A DNA stretch of 38,029 bases from CAXSDR01 sp964236445 (GCA_964236445.1 CAXSDR010000024.1:1-38029); one strand, 5' to 3'. Positions 18,570 through 27,705 are shown, counted from the stretch's first letter. Numbers and translations: made by a program. The notes: generated by a model from the sequence alone, not told the origin.

Positions 18570-18932
18570 TCAGGCGCTGGCGAGCTCGAACCAGACCGTC
18601 TTCCCGTTGCCGGGGTGCAGGTCGACCCCCCAGCCGGAGGCCAATGTCTGCACGAGTCCCATGCCACGACCGCCGACGGCGTCGAGCCCGGGAGCCCGGT
18701 GCACCGGTGCGTCGTGGCAGTTGTCGGCCACGCTCACCCGGAGCATGCCCGCCCCGAGGGCGATGGTGAGGCTGACCACCGACTGCGTGTGCAGGACGGC
18801 GTTGGTGACGAGCTCGGAGACGAGCAGGAGAACGGTGTCGAGGTCACCTTCGAAGCCGACGAGGGCGTCGCGTACGAAGCGGCGGGCTGCCTGCGCACTG
18901 CGGGGGTCGGGAGGAAAGGAGACGGTTTCCAC
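18570..18932 (-). CDS. RsbW-like ATP-binding protein (anti-sigma/serine kinase type)
   Basis: A 120-residue HATPase_c_2 domain, as in SpoIIAB/RsbW and the many small kinase-like regulators of streptomycetes. The N box is ELVTNAVLHT (about 40-49), the G1 box VSVADNC (the usual DxG reads DNC), and the G2 region GRGMGLVQTLASGWGVD followed by GKTVWFEL. The altered G1 box may weaken ATP binding. Partners would be a sigma factor or an anti-anti-sigma protein, neither of which is nearby. It starts at GTG. Convergent with the preceding gene (23 bases between stops) and divergent from the hemolysin-III gene. Confidence 0.85.
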   Translation of the reverse strand: METVSFPPDPRSAQAARRFVRDALVGFEGDLDTVLLLVSELVTNAVLHTQSVVSLTIALGAGMLRVSVADNCHDAPVHRAPGLDAVGGRGMGLVQTLASGWGVDLHPGNGKTVWFELASA

Positions 18933-19037
18933 ATACGTGGCCTACCCCGAACGAGTCGACGGGAAGCCCCGGGCGGCGTGGCCGATGTCTCTCTCGAGCA
19001 GCCTGGAGAGCGCATCCACCCCGCCTACGCTGGGGTT

Positions 19038-19703
19038 ATGTCGCCACCGATGACTCGCGAGAGAGTCGCGGACGAGCTCAAGCCGCGGTTGCGGGGCTGG
19101 CTGCACGCCGGCACGCTGCCCCTGGCAGTCGCCGCCGGCATCGTGCTCGTCTGTCTCGCCCCGACGGCTCGCGCCCGCTTGGCAACCGGGATCTACGCGC
19201 TCACGGCTGTCTCGCTGTTCGGCGTGAGCGCGCTCTACCACCGTTTCTCATGGCGATCGCGGGCACACACCGTGCTCCAGCGCCTCGACCACTCGAACAT
19301 CTTCCTGATCATCGCCGGCACCTACACGCCGTTCGCGATGCTCCTCCTGCCGGGCGCCGACGGGGCCAGGCTCCTCTGGATCGTGTGGGTGGGGGCGGTC
19401 GGCGGCGTACTCCTGCGGGTGTGCTGGGGTAGGGCGCCACGGTGGCTGTTCACGCCGGTCTACCTCGCTCTGGGCTGGGTCGCCGTCCTCTATCTGCCGG
19501 AGATCCACGCCGACGGCGGCACCGCGGTGCTGGTGCTCCTGCTGGTGGGCGGCGCGCTCTACACCGTCGGCGGAGTGGTCTATGCGGCGAAGCGGCCCAA
19601 CCCGTCGCCGCGCTGGTTCGGGTTCCACGAGGTCTTCCACGCGTGCACGCTCGCGGCGTTCGTGGTGCACTACGTCGCCGTGTCGCTGGTGGCTTACGGC
19701 TGA
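19038..19703 (+). CDS. Hemolysin III / PAQR-family membrane protein
   Basis: A 221-residue protein with seven predicted membrane helices, of the HlyIII/YqfA (PAQR-like) family. The conserved zinc-type residues are present: SALYHRFSW after helix 2, LDHSNIFLIIAGTYTPF in helix 3, and FHEVFHACTLAAFVVHYVAV in the last helices. The family is named from a Bacillus cereus hemolysin, but most members are integral membrane proteins of uncertain role, possibly lipid-related hydrolases. The ATG at 19038 is preferred; another ATG is four codons in. It converges on the aminotransferase with 10 bases between stops. Confidence 0.9.
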   Translation: MSPPMTRERVADELKPRLRGWLHAGTLPLAVAAGIVLVCLAPTARARLATGIYALTAVSLFGVSALYHRFSWRSRAHTVLQRLDHSNIFLIIAGTYTPFAMLLLPGADGARLLWIVWVGAVGGVLLRVCWGRAPRWLFTPVYLALGWVAVLYLPEIHADGGTAVLVLLLVGGALYTVGGVVYAAKRPNPSPRWFGFHEVFHACTLAAFVVHYVAVSLVAYG

Positions 19704-19713
19704 GCTGTCGAGT

Positions 19714-20907
19714 TCAGGAGTGCAGCAACGGCAGTGCGCGTCTGACGGTGCGGGCGGCCTGCGCGATGCGCTTCTCGTTCTCGATGAGCGCGAAGCGGAC
19801 GTAGCCTTCGCCGCCGTGGCCGAAGCCGACTCCCGGCGACGTGGCGACCTTCGCCTCGGTGACGAGCAGCTTGGAGAACTCGAGCGACCCCATGGCGCGG
19901 TATGCCTCGGGCATCTTCGCCCACACGAACATCGTCCCCTTGGGGCGCTCGATGTCCCAACCGATGCGGGCGAAGCTGTCGCAGAGGGCGTCGCGTCGGG
20001 CGCGGTAGACCTCGTTGACCTCGAGCGGATAGTCGGACGCCTCGTTGAGGGTGACCGTCGCGGCGATCTGGATCGGCTGGAACGTGCCGTAGTCGAGATA
20101 GCTCTTGAGCTTCTTCAGCGCCGCGACGACCCTGGCGTTGCCGACGAGGAAACCGACGCGCCAGCCGGCCATCGAGAAGCTCTTGGTCATTGTGTAGAGC
20201 TCGACGCTGCACTCCTTCGCCCCCGGTACCTGCAGCACGCTGGGCGGCACCTCGCCGTCGAAGTAGGTCTCGGCGTAGGCGAAGTCGTGGACCAGCACGA
20301 CGTCGTTCTCGAGCGCGAAGTCGACCAGGCGCTTCATGCCTGCGAGGTCGATGGTCTTGGTCGTGGGGTTGTGCGGGAACGAGCAGATGATCACGCGCGG
20401 TCTCGGCCACTGGCTGCGGAACGTCTCGATGCACCCCTCCACGAAGTCGTGGTCGCCGTCGAGGCGTACCTGCTGCACCTCCGCGCCGGCGAAGAGCGGT
20501 GCGTAGATGTGGATGGGATAGCTGGGCGTCGGGACGACCGCCGAGTCGCCCGGGCCGAGCAGCACCCACATCAGGTGAGACAGACCCTCCTTGGCCCCGA
20601 TCGTGCTCACGATCTCGGTCTCGGGGTCGAGGGCGACCCCGAACCGGCGCTCGTAGAGCCCCGCGACGGCTTGCCGCAGCTTGGGGATGCCGGCGCTGAG
20701 GGAGTAGCGGTGGTTGCGCCCGTTGTGCGCGGCCTCCGCCAGCTTGTCGACAGCGAGCGACGGCGAGGGGATGTCGGGGTTGCCGAAGCCGAGATCGACC
20801 ACGTCGTCGCCTGCGCGCCGGGCCGCCGCCTTCAGGTCGTTGATGACCGTGAAGACGTAGGGCGGCAGGTTCGTGATGCGCCGGAAGGCGTAGTCGTCGA
20901 GGGGCAC
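19714..20907 (-). CDS. alaC: Class I aminotransferase, AlaC / DapC-like
   Basis: A 397-residue PLP fold-type I aminotransferase. It matches E. coli AlaC along its length: the N-terminal RRITNLPPYVFTVINDLKAA, GNPDIPSP, TIGAKEGLSHLMWVLLGPGD, PSYPIHIYAPLFAGA, SFPHNPTT, VVLVHDFAYAETYFDG, the PLP-Lys segment YTMTKSFSMAGWRVGF, SYLDYGTFQPIQ, MGSLEFSKLL and HVRFALIEN-like YVRFALIENEKR near the end. AlaC makes alanine from pyruvate and glutamate; related actinobacterial genes are often annotated as LL-diaminopimelate or N-succinyl-DAP aminotransferases, so the substrate is open. It starts at GTG at 20907. Divergent from the DUF3263 gene. Confidence 0.85.
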   Translation of the reverse strand: MPLDDYAFRRITNLPPYVFTVINDLKAAARRAGDDVVDLGFGNPDIPSPSLAVDKLAEAAHNGRNHRYSLSAGIPKLRQAVAGLYERRFGVALDPETEIVSTIGAKEGLSHLMWVLLGPGDSAVVPTPSYPIHIYAPLFAGAEVQQVRLDGDHDFVEGCIETFRSQWPRPRVIICSFPHNPTTKTIDLAGMKRLVDFALENDVVLVHDFAYAETYFDGEVPPSVLQVPGAKECSVELYTMTKSFSMAGWRVGFLVGNARVVAALKKLKSYLDYGTFQPIQIAATVTLNEASDYPLEVNEVYRARRDALCDSFARIGWDIERPKGTMFVWAKMPEAYRAMGSLEFSKLLVTEAKVATSPGVGFGHGGEGYVRFALIENEKRIAQAARTVRRALPLLHS

Positions 20908-21117
20908 CGGGTCAGCCTGCCACGCGGCCGCCAGGACGTCGCCACGGATAATGCGGTGTGCTGGTCGAGCCGCAAGCGCGGTTTCTCGCTGCGTTCTGTC
21001 ACACCTGCCCCATACGGTGCAGGGGCCTCAGGTCGGCGGCGAACCACGTCGAGAGGGGGAACGACAGCGGTGTGATTCGCCGCTAGCATGAGAGTCGTGA
21101 GCGTTCGAGGAGGAGCC

Positions 21118-21405
21118 ATGGAAGCCGCTGTGCAGCAAGCCCCGGGTCTCGTAGGTGAGCTCACCGACCGCGAACGCGAGGTCCTCGCCTTCGAGCGTCA
21201 GTGGTGGAAATACGCCGGCGCGAAGGAGCAGGCGGTCCGGGAGCTCTTCGACATGTCCGCGACCCGCTACTACCAAGTTCTCAATGCCCTGCTCGATCGT
21301 CCTGCGGCGCTCGAGCACGACCCCATGCTGGTCAAGCGCCTGCGTCGGCTGCGATCCGCGCGCCAGCGCGCCCGGTCCGCGCGCCGTCTTGGCTTCGACG
21401 CCTGA
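21118..21405 (+). CDS. DUF3263 family protein
   Basis: A 95-residue actinobacterial protein of DUF3263. The core LTDREREVLAFERQWWKYAGAKEQAVRELFDMSATRYYQVLNALLD resembles a helix-turn-helix of the sigma-region-4 kind (DREREVL ... SATRYYQVLN), and the Arg-rich C-terminus is basic, which suggests DNA or RNA binding, though no function is established. The ATG at 21118 follows a strong GGAGGAG site, so it is preferred over an in-frame ATG ten codons earlier. It is the first gene of a probable operon with the LytR-C protein (20 bases) and otsB. Confidence 0.9.
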   Translation: MEAAVQQAPGLVGELTDREREVLAFERQWWKYAGAKEQAVRELFDMSATRYYQVLNALLDRPAALEHDPMLVKRLRRLRSARQRARSARRLGFDA

Positions 21406-21425
21406 ACGGCGGCACACTTCGACCC

Positions 21426-22016
21426 GTGGTTGACCCGAACGAGCGGATCCGTCGCGGCTCCCATCGCGGCCGGCCAGAGCTCGCCCGCGGAGCGAGCGTC
21501 TCGGCACTCGCGGTCGGCGCTGTCGCTGTCCTCGTCATCGCGCTCCTGGCGTGGCAGGGGCACCGGGTGCTCGGGAGGTCCGACGGCGGCCAGACGGCCA
21601 TCGCCGCATCAGCGTCGGCCAAGGCCCGGTTGCCGAGCGTGACCGCGACGGCAGGTGCGGCCATCCGGCCGCGCACATCCTCCGTCGTGCCCTCGGCCGG
21701 CGGCTCGTCGAGCGCCACCGCCTCCGTCGCTGCGACGGGCCCGAAGCTGCCTGTCGGCGTGCTCAACCAGTCGGGTCGCACCGGCCTCGCGGCGCGGACC
21801 GCGGCTCTCGTACGCCGGGCCGGCTGGCGCGTCGTGGCGGTCGGCAACTCCCACGGCGGGGTTCCTGCCACCACCGTCTACTACCCGACCGGCGCCAAGG
21901 ACCAGGCGAGCGCGCTCGCCGCGGCACTTCCCGGCGCTGACCGGGTGCGGCCGTCGACGCCGACCATGTCCAGCAGCCGGCTCACGCTCGTGCTCACATC
22001 GACCTACCCTGGCTGA
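21426..22016 (+). CDS. LytR-C domain membrane protein
   Basis: A 196-residue protein with a short basic cytoplasmic N-terminus (RRGSHRGRPELARG), one transmembrane helix (about 24-46, SALAVGAVAVLVIALLAW), a Ser/Ala/Thr-rich linker to about 108, and a C-terminal LytR_C-type domain: LPVGVLNQSGRTGLAARTAALVRRAGWRV ... TTVYYPTGAKDQASALAAALPG. Free-standing LytR_C proteins are envelope proteins in actinobacteria, with the domain outside the membrane; the role is not known. It starts at GTG at 21426. Two bases separate its stop from the otsB start. Confidence 0.88.
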   Translation: MVDPNERIRRGSHRGRPELARGASVSALAVGAVAVLVIALLAWQGHRVLGRSDGGQTAIAASASAKARLPSVTATAGAAIRPRTSSVVPSAGGSSSATASVAATGPKLPVGVLNQSGRTGLAARTAALVRRAGWRVVAVGNSHGGVPATTVYYPTGAKDQASALAAALPGADRVRPSTPTMSSSRLTLVLTSTYPG

Positions 22017-22018
22017 CA

Positions 22019-22903
22019 GTGGTCCACGACGATGCCCGCGCTCGGTCGGGCGACACCGGCTGGTCGCCCGACACGGCGACCACCGACGCCGGGCGTGCCG
22101 GTCTCGCGGCGCTGCTGACCGATCCCCGGCACGCGGTCGTGGCGGTCGACTACGACGGGACCCTCGCGCCCATCGTGGCCGACCCCACTGCGGCGCGGCC
22201 GGCTCCTGGCGCGGTCGACGTGCTGGCACGGCTCGCCCGGCTCGTCGGTGCGCTTGTGGTGCTGACCGGCCGCCCGGCCGCGCAGGCCGTGACGCTGGCG
22301 GGTCTCGACGCACGCACGGGGCACCTCGGCGGCCTGGGCGTGCTCGGTCACTACGGCCTCGAGCACTGGGACTCCGAGAGCGGTGAGCTGCACTCGCCCC
22401 CGCCGGCACCCGGGGTTGCCCAGGCGAGGACCGCGCTGCCTGCGCTGCTCGCCGACGCCGGGGTCGCCGCCGACATCGAGGACAAGGGCAGCTCGCTCGC
22501 CGTGCACGTACGCCGTCTGGCAGACCCCGCGGCGGCGCTCGAGACGTTGCGGCCGCTCGTGCAGGCCCTTGCCGCGCACTGCGGCCTTGTGGTCGAGCCC
22601 GGGCGTGCGGTGCTCGAGCTGCGTCCGGCCGGAATCGACAAGGGGGTCGCGCTCGGTCGGCTCGTCGCGTCGGTCGACGCACCGTGCGCTGTCGTCATGA
22701 TCGGTGACGATCTGGGAGACGTCGCGGCGTTCGACGCTGTGGGCAAGCTGCGCGACGAGGGCATTCCCGGCGTTCTCGTGTGCTCCGCCTCCGGCGAGGT
22801 CGACGCGCTGCTGCGGCGCGCCGACGTCGTCGTCGAAGGGCCGGCCGGCGTGGTGTGGTGGCTTGGCGGTCTGGCCGATGCGCTGGAGCGAGCCGACACT
22901 TGA
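22019..22903 (+). CDS. otsB: Trehalose-6-phosphate phosphatase
   Basis: A 294-residue HAD-superfamily phosphatase that releases trehalose from trehalose-6-phosphate. The nucleophile motif is DYDGTLAP (D44, acid-base D46), followed by VLTGRP, the cap region with GHYGLEHW and EDKGSSLAVHVR, the motif-3 Lys in GIDKGVALGRL, and motif 4 in GDDLGDVAAFDAV. Length is normal. The GTG start is two bases after the previous stop and has no clear ribosome site of its own, so translation is probably coupled. The partner synthase otsA is about 9 kb away on the other strand, although the two genes are often neighbours. Confidence 0.93.
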   Translation: MVHDDARARSGDTGWSPDTATTDAGRAGLAALLTDPRHAVVAVDYDGTLAPIVADPTAARPAPGAVDVLARLARLVGALVVLTGRPAAQAVTLAGLDARTGHLGGLGVLGHYGLEHWDSESGELHSPPPAPGVAQARTALPALLADAGVAADIEDKGSSLAVHVRRLADPAAALETLRPLVQALAAHCGLVVEPGRAVLELRPAGIDKGVALGRLVASVDAPCAVVMIGDDLGDVAAFDAVGKLRDEGIPGVLVCSASGEVDALLRRADVVVEGPAGVVWWLGGLADALERADT

Positions 22904-23033
22904 CGGCCTCCGCTGCTCGACGGGGAAGAGCGCCGGTCCCCGATCTGCCTGGGACCTCCGGCTGCTCCGGAGGGGGTGTCCGGGCGTCGAACCTGTGACG
23001 GACCGGTGAACAGCACGCACTCTGTATTTCACG

Positions 23034-23064
23034 GTCGCGACGTCATAGTCGCGACTGCTATGAC
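23034..23064. promoter_or_regulatory. Nested palindromes before the GGDEF-EAL gene
   Basis: Two copies of the palindrome GTCGCGAC (23034-23041 and 23048-23055), 14 bases centre to centre, overlap a second inverted repeat GTCATAG (23042-23048) / CTATGAC (23058-23064). The element ends 9 bases before the GTG at 23074. It could be an operator or, if transcribed, a hairpin near the ribosome site. Confidence 0.4.
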
Positions 23065-23073
23065 CCACGGAGT

Positions 23074-25674
23074 GTGAGTGAAGGTTTCGCAGCACGACAC
23101 CGGCCAGCCGGCGCTTCGCGCCGCCGCTGGTCGCTGCACGGTGCTGCGAACCGACCCCGGGCGCGCCTCGTGATCCGCCGTGCCATGGTGCTGCGCTCGC
23201 CGGCGACCGTGTGGGCGCTGTCGGGTCTGCTCGGGTTGTGCACCCTGGCGATGCTGCCCGCCATTGCCTCGCGCGACCATGCCGTTCGCTGGGCGGTCGT
23301 TGCTGCCCTGGTCGTGGCTGTCGCCGTCGCCGAGACGTTGACGGTGTCCTTCGAGCTGCGCCGCGAGGCCCACTCCCTCGGTGTCAACGAGATCGTGCTG
23401 GGGGCCGGTCTCGTCGCGGCCGGTGGCCGCGAGCTGATCCTCGGACAGTTCCTGGGCGTGGTGCTCGCGCTGATCGCGAGGCGTCAGCCACCCGTCAAGC
23501 TGGTCTACAACGTCGCGCAATACACGCTGACGGTAGCGGTGTCAGTGCTGTCCTACATGCTGCTGGACCCCTCGCCGTCGCTGGGCAGCGCGCGTACGGC
23601 CGCTGCTGTGCTGGGTGCGATCCTGCTCGGTTCCACCGTGAGCTTCTTCGCCTTGATGGCCGTCGTCCTGCTCGTCGATGCCGCGCCCCCGAAGGGCGAG
23701 ACGCTCGTGGTCCTGGTGCTGGGCTACGTCGGCGCGCTGGCCAACGCGTGCCTCGGGTTGAGCGTGGTCTCCCTCGCCGAGACGAGCATCGTCGCCTTCC
23801 TCTGCCTGCTGCCGGCGGTCGGACTGTCCGTCGGGGCCTACCGCGCCTACCTCGTCACGCGCCAGCGGCGCGACCACCTGCGGTTCCTGCTCGACGCCAC
23901 CCGCACACTGCACGTCGACGACGACATCGAGCTGGGCTGGTCGGTCGTCCTGACCGATCTGCGCCGTCACCTCGCGGCTGACTCGGTCACGCTCTACGTC
24001 GCCCCGCGCGCCACCCAGCAGGACTGGCTGAAGCTCGTGTCCAGCGACGCGGCGTTGCCCACGTTCACCGAGGTGGGCGAGCTCGAGCTGGCCGACCTGC
24101 TGCCCGCCGCCGACCGCGGAGCCGTGCATGACGAGCACAGCGGCCTGGGTGACGTCGCCTGGCTGCGGCGCCGCGGGTGGCGCAGCGCGATTCTCGCTGA
24201 CATCCACGACGACGAGCGGCTGCTCGGCCACTTCCTGGTCGGACCGCGCTCCGGATCCTCGCACCACCGCTTCGCCCCGCCTGAGGTCACGCTCGTCGAA
24301 GCGCTGGCCAACCAGGTCGGCGGTGTGCTGGAGACCGGCCGGCTCGAGCACGCGCTGCACGAGATCACCGAGCTCAAGGAACGCCTGCAGCATGAGGCGC
24401 TGCACGACTCGCTGACCGGGCTCGCGAACCGCTCACTGTTCAGCGAAGCGCTCGAGGTCGGCCTGGCAGGCACCGACGACGTCAGCGTCATGCTGATCGA
24501 CCTGGATGACTTCAAGGCTGTCAACGACGACCTCGGTCACGCGGCCGGTGACCGGCTCCTGTGCGAGCTCGCCGAGCGGCTGCTCGCGGTCGTACGCGAC
24601 GGCGACACCGCCGCCCGGCTCGGCGGCGACGAGTTCGCAGTCGTGCTGCCGCACTGCTCGCGTGAAGACGTCGTCGACGTGGGGGCCCGGCTGCTCGATG
24701 CCCTCGCCCAGCCGATCCTGCTCGGCAACACGCGGCTGCGCATCCACGCCAGCATCGGCACTGCGACGCGCTCCACACATGCGCTCGACGAGAAGGAGCT
24801 GCTGCGCCGCGCCGACCTCGCGCTGTACGAGGTCAAGCGCAACGGCAAGGGCGGGCAGCGGTCGTGGTCACCGATCATGCGCCACTTCACCGAGGGCCGG
24901 AACCAGCTCGGCGCGACGCTGCCCATGGCCGTTGCCGACGGCGAGTTCCTATGCCATTACCAGCCGGTCATCGACCTCACGAGCGAGCGGCCGGTCGCCG
25001 TGGAGGCGCTCGTACGATGGCAGCACCCTGAGCGCGGCCTGCTGCTGCCCGAGACGTTCCTGTCGATGGCCGAGGACTCCGGCTGGATGCACGAGATCGG
25101 CGAGCACGTGCTGCGGACGGCGTGCATGGACTTCTCGGCCGTACGCCGCCGCATCGGCGTGCCCGCCATGAAGCTGCACGTCAACGTCTCACCCGTGCAG
25201 GTCGACGGTTCGCTGCCGCACGTGATCGCGGTGGCGTTGCATGAGGCCGGACTGCACGGGGGTGACCTCGTGCTCGAGGTCACCGAGACCCAGCAGCTGG
25301 CCTCGAACCGCGCGGCCATCGAGGTCATGGAGGCCGTGCGCGAGCTGGGGGTGCACTGGGCGCTCGACGACTTCGGCACCGGCTATGCCGCTCTCGACCA
25401 GCTCGCCGACCTGCCGGTCTCTGTCGTGAAGCTCCCGCGCCAGCTCGTCACCGGTATGCGGTCGCCGCGGGGCACCCGGCTGGTGAGCGGAACGCTGGCG
25501 CTCGCGCGCGCGATCGGGCTGACGGTGGTCGCCGAGGGCGTCGAGCACTCCGAGCAGGCGCAGCTGCTGCGCGAAGGTGGTTGCGACGCGGCGCAGGGCT
25601 ATCTCTGGTCGAGGGCACTGAGCAGGTCGGCCCTCAACGCCTGGCTCGACAAGGACGGGCTCACCGCGCGCTGA
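23074..25674 (+). CDS. Membrane GGDEF-EAL cyclic-di-GMP signalling protein
   Basis: An 866-residue protein. Residues about 40-265 are a polytopic membrane sensor; about 280-435 a GAF-like domain; about 440-600 a GGDEF domain with intact GGDEF at 517-521 and an I-site in the standard frame RDGDTAARLGGDEF (product inhibition expected); about 615-860 an EAL domain with EAL at 644-646 (EALVRW), HVNVSPVQ, EVTETQ, DDFGTGYAALDQL, a KLP in place of the usual KID but with the catalytic Lys kept, EGVEHSEQ and AQGYLWSRAL. Both diguanylate cyclase and phosphodiesterase sites look competent. The GTG at 23074 has a poor ribosome site; GTG at 23170 or ATG at 23185 would still keep the membrane part. Downstream is the arabinofuranosidase, 192 bases away. 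Confidence 0.93.
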   Translation: MSEGFAARHRPAGASRRRWSLHGAANRPRARLVIRRAMVLRSPATVWALSGLLGLCTLAMLPAIASRDHAVRWAVVAALVVAVAVAETLTVSFELRREAHSLGVNEIVLGAGLVAAGGRELILGQFLGVVLALIARRQPPVKLVYNVAQYTLTVAVSVLSYMLLDPSPSLGSARTAAAVLGAILLGSTVSFFALMAVVLLVDAAPPKGETLVVLVLGYVGALANACLGLSVVSLAETSIVAFLCLLPAVGLSVGAYRAYLVTRQRRDHLRFLLDATRTLHVDDDIELGWSVVLTDLRRHLAADSVTLYVAPRATQQDWLKLVSSDAALPTFTEVGELELADLLPAADRGAVHDEHSGLGDVAWLRRRGWRSAILADIHDDERLLGHFLVGPRSGSSHHRFAPPEVTLVEALANQVGGVLETGRLEHALHEITELKERLQHEALHDSLTGLANRSLFSEALEVGLAGTDDVSVMLIDLDDFKAVNDDLGHAAGDRLLCELAERLLAVVRDGDTAARLGGDEFAVVLPHCSREDVVDVGARLLDALAQPILLGNTRLRIHASIGTATRSTHALDEKELLRRADLALYEVKRNGKGGQRSWSPIMRHFTEGRNQLGATLPMAVADGEFLCHYQPVIDLTSERPVAVEALVRWQHPERGLLLPETFLSMAEDSGWMHEIGEHVLRTACMDFSAVRRRIGVPAMKLHVNVSPVQVDGSLPHVIAVALHEAGLHGGDLVLEVTETQQLASNRAAIEVMEAVRELGVHWALDDFGTGYAALDQLADLPVSVVKLPRQLVTGMRSPRGTRLVSGTLALARAIGLTVVAEGVEHSEQAQLLREGGCDAAQGYLWSRALSRSALNAWLDKDGLTAR

Positions 25675-25866
25675 GGCCTCGTCGCTGCGGCCCCGCTCGA
25701 CGCCGAGGTGATTCAGACTGCGACAGCACGGCCTGCATCTGATCGGTTTAGCCAACTTTTTGTTCTTTTGCCCTTGACCTCGGCTATGGCCGCGGCGCAC
25801 TGTCTGGCGTGCCAACCCAGGCGGGCTTGCGGTCCGCACAGCTCCGACGGAAGAGGATCAACAGTG

Positions 25867-27705
25867 ATGCTTAGACCCCGAGTTCGACGATGGCGCCGAG
25901 CGCTGACGGCTGCGGGCGGGACTACGGCCCTCGCGGCGGCTCTGCTCGTGGGCAGCGCGGGCGCCTCGCACGCGGCAGGCTCGCTGCCCTGCGACATCTA
26001 TGCCGGGGCAGGAACGCCCTGCGTCGCGGCGCACAGCACCGTACGAGCGCTCTTCTCGGCGTACTCCGGAAACCTCTATCAGGTGCAGCGGGCCTCCGAC
26101 GGGGCGACCACCGACATCGGGCTGCTGGCGACGGGGGGCTATGCGAACGCCGCGGCGCAGGACACGTTCTGCGCGAACACCTCCTGCACCATCCCGGTCA
26201 TCTACGACCAGTCGGCGCGTCACAACGACCTGACGGTGGAAGGTCCGGGATCGGCCGGCGGCCAGGATGTCGCCGCGAACGCGACTGCGCTGCCGGTGAC
26301 CGCCGGCGGGCACAAGGTCTATGGCGTCTACATCACTGCGGGCACCGGCTACCGGCACTACGTCGGTGCAGGTGTCGCCGTGAACGGCCAGCCGGAGGGG
26401 ATGTACATGGTGGCCAGCGGCACGCACGTGAACAGCGGCTGCTGCTTCGACTACGGCAACGTGGAAGCGACGATCAACGACACCGGCAACGGGCACATGG
26501 ACGCGGTGAACCTCGGGACGACGTGCTTCTTCCCGCCCTGTTCCGGACCCGGCCCGTGGGTCGCGGCTGACCTCGAGAACGGCCTCTTCCAAGGCAATTA
26601 CAGCAATACGGCCAACCTCGGCAACGCGACGCCGTTCGTCACGGCACTGTTGAAGAACAACGGTCAGACGACGTTCGCGCTGAAGGGCGGCAACGCGCAG
26701 TCCGGCGGCCTCACGACGTGGTACAACGGCACGCTTCCGACCGGCGGCGGCTACATCCCGATGCATCAGGAAGGGTCGATCGTCCTCGGAACGGGCGGCG
26801 ACAACAGCAACGCCTCGATCGGGTCGTTCTTCGAAGGTGTCATGACGTCGGGCTATCCGACCGACGCCGCGGACGACTCGGTGCAGGCGAACATCACCTC
26901 GGTCGGCTACGCGGGTTCGACCGGTGGGTCTCCCACGGGCGGCACCATCACCGGGCCCGGCAACAAGTGTGTCGATGTCGCCGCTGACGACACCGGAGTC
27001 GCGGGCGCTGCCGTGCAGCTGTGGGACTGCCAGTCCGCCGCCGTCGACCAGCACTGGACGCACAATGTCGACAGCTCGCTGACGACCCTCGGTCGTTGCC
27101 TCGACGTCGTGGGCAACAGCACCGCGAACGCTGCGAAGGTGCAGCTCTGGGACTGCAACGGCGTCGGTGGTCAGAAATGGGTCCAGCAGGCTGACGGCTC
27201 GCTGCGCAACCCGCAGTCGGGCCGGTGCCTCGACTCACCGAGCGGGTCCACCGCGAACGGCGCGCGGCTGCAGATCTGGGACTGCAACGGCTCGGGCGCG
27301 CAGAAGTTCGCCGTCAACGGCGGCGCCCCGATCGTGGGGCCAGGCTCCAAGTGCGTCGACGTCGCGGCTGACGACACCGGTGTCAACGGATCGGACGTCC
27401 AGCTCTGGGACTGCCAGTCCTCTGCAGTGGACCAGCACTGGTTCCACCAGACGAACGGTTCGCTCCGCACGCTCGGACGTTGCCTCGACATCGTCGGCAA
27501 CGGCACGGCGAACGGAGTGAGGGTGCAGCTCTGGGACTGCAACGGCAACGCCAATCAGGTGTGGGCGCAGCAGGCCGACGGCTCCCTGCGCAACCCGCAG
27601 TCGGGTCGGTGCCTCGACTCGCCGGGCGGTTCCACCGCGAACGGCGCGCGGCTGCAGATCTGGGACTGCAATGGATCAGCCGCGCAGAAGTTCGCGCTGA
27701 TCTAG
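25867..27705 (+). CDS. Secreted alpha-L-arabinofuranosidase, GH54 with two CBM13 domains
   Basis: A 612-residue secreted enzyme. Residues 1-37 are a Sec signal (basic RPRVRRWRR, hydrophobic core, SHAAG). Residues about 38-355 match the GH54 arabinofuranosidase catalytic domain (PCDIYAGAGTPCVAAHSTVRALFSAY..YQVQRASDG; VIYDQSARHNDL; FFEGVMTSGYP). By spacing with the fungal enzyme, the nucleophile is E237 (ADLENGLF) and the acid/base D312 (TGGDNSN), 75 residues apart. The C-terminal half is two ricin-B (CBM13) trefoils with QLWDCNG repeats, replacing the arabinose-binding CBM42 of fungal GH54. It releases arabinose from plant arabinan/arabinoxylan. The ATG at 25867 is preceded by GTG and a GAAGAGG site. 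An AT-rich stretch at 25755-25775 lies upstream. Confidence 0.88.
   Translation: MLRPRVRRWRRALTAAGGTTALAAALLVGSAGASHAAGSLPCDIYAGAGTPCVAAHSTVRALFSAYSGNLYQVQRASDGATTDIGLLATGGYANAAAQDTFCANTSCTIPVIYDQSARHNDLTVEGPGSAGGQDVAANATALPVTAGGHKVYGVYITAGTGYRHYVGAGVAVNGQPEGMYMVASGTHVNSGCCFDYGNVEATINDTGNGHMDAVNLGTTCFFPPCSGPGPWVAADLENGLFQGNYSNTANLGNATPFVTALLKNNGQTTFALKGGNAQSGGLTTWYNGTLPTGGGYIPMHQEGSIVLGTGGDNSNASIGSFFEGVMTSGYPTDAADDSVQANITSVGYAGSTGGSPTGGTITGPGNKCVDVAADDTGVAGAAVQLWDCQSAAVDQHWTHNVDSSLTTLGRCLDVVGNSTANAAKVQLWDCNGVGGQKWVQQADGSLRNPQSGRCLDSPSGSTANGARLQIWDCNGSGAQKFAVNGGAPIVGPGSKCVDVAADDTGVNGSDVQLWDCQSSAVDQHWFHQTNGSLRTLGRCLDIVGNGTANGVRVQLWDCNGNANQVWAQQADGSLRNPQSGRCLDSPGGSTANGARLQIWDCNGSAAQKFALI
26965..27702 (+). 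repeat. Internal tandem duplication encoding two CBM13 domains
   Basis: The segment repeats with a period of 384 bases (128 codons): AAGTGTGTCGATGTCGCCG at 26965 recurs as AAGTGCGTCGACGTCGCGG at 27349. Each copy encodes one three-lobed ricin-B domain. The copies differ mostly at third codon positions, so the duplication is not recent or is under selection. Confidence 0.85.

Noticed and set aside
25755..25775. AT-rich stretch with T-runs as a terminator of the GGDEF-EAL gene
   Set aside because: No stem precedes the T-runs; more likely part of the arabinofuranosidase promoter.
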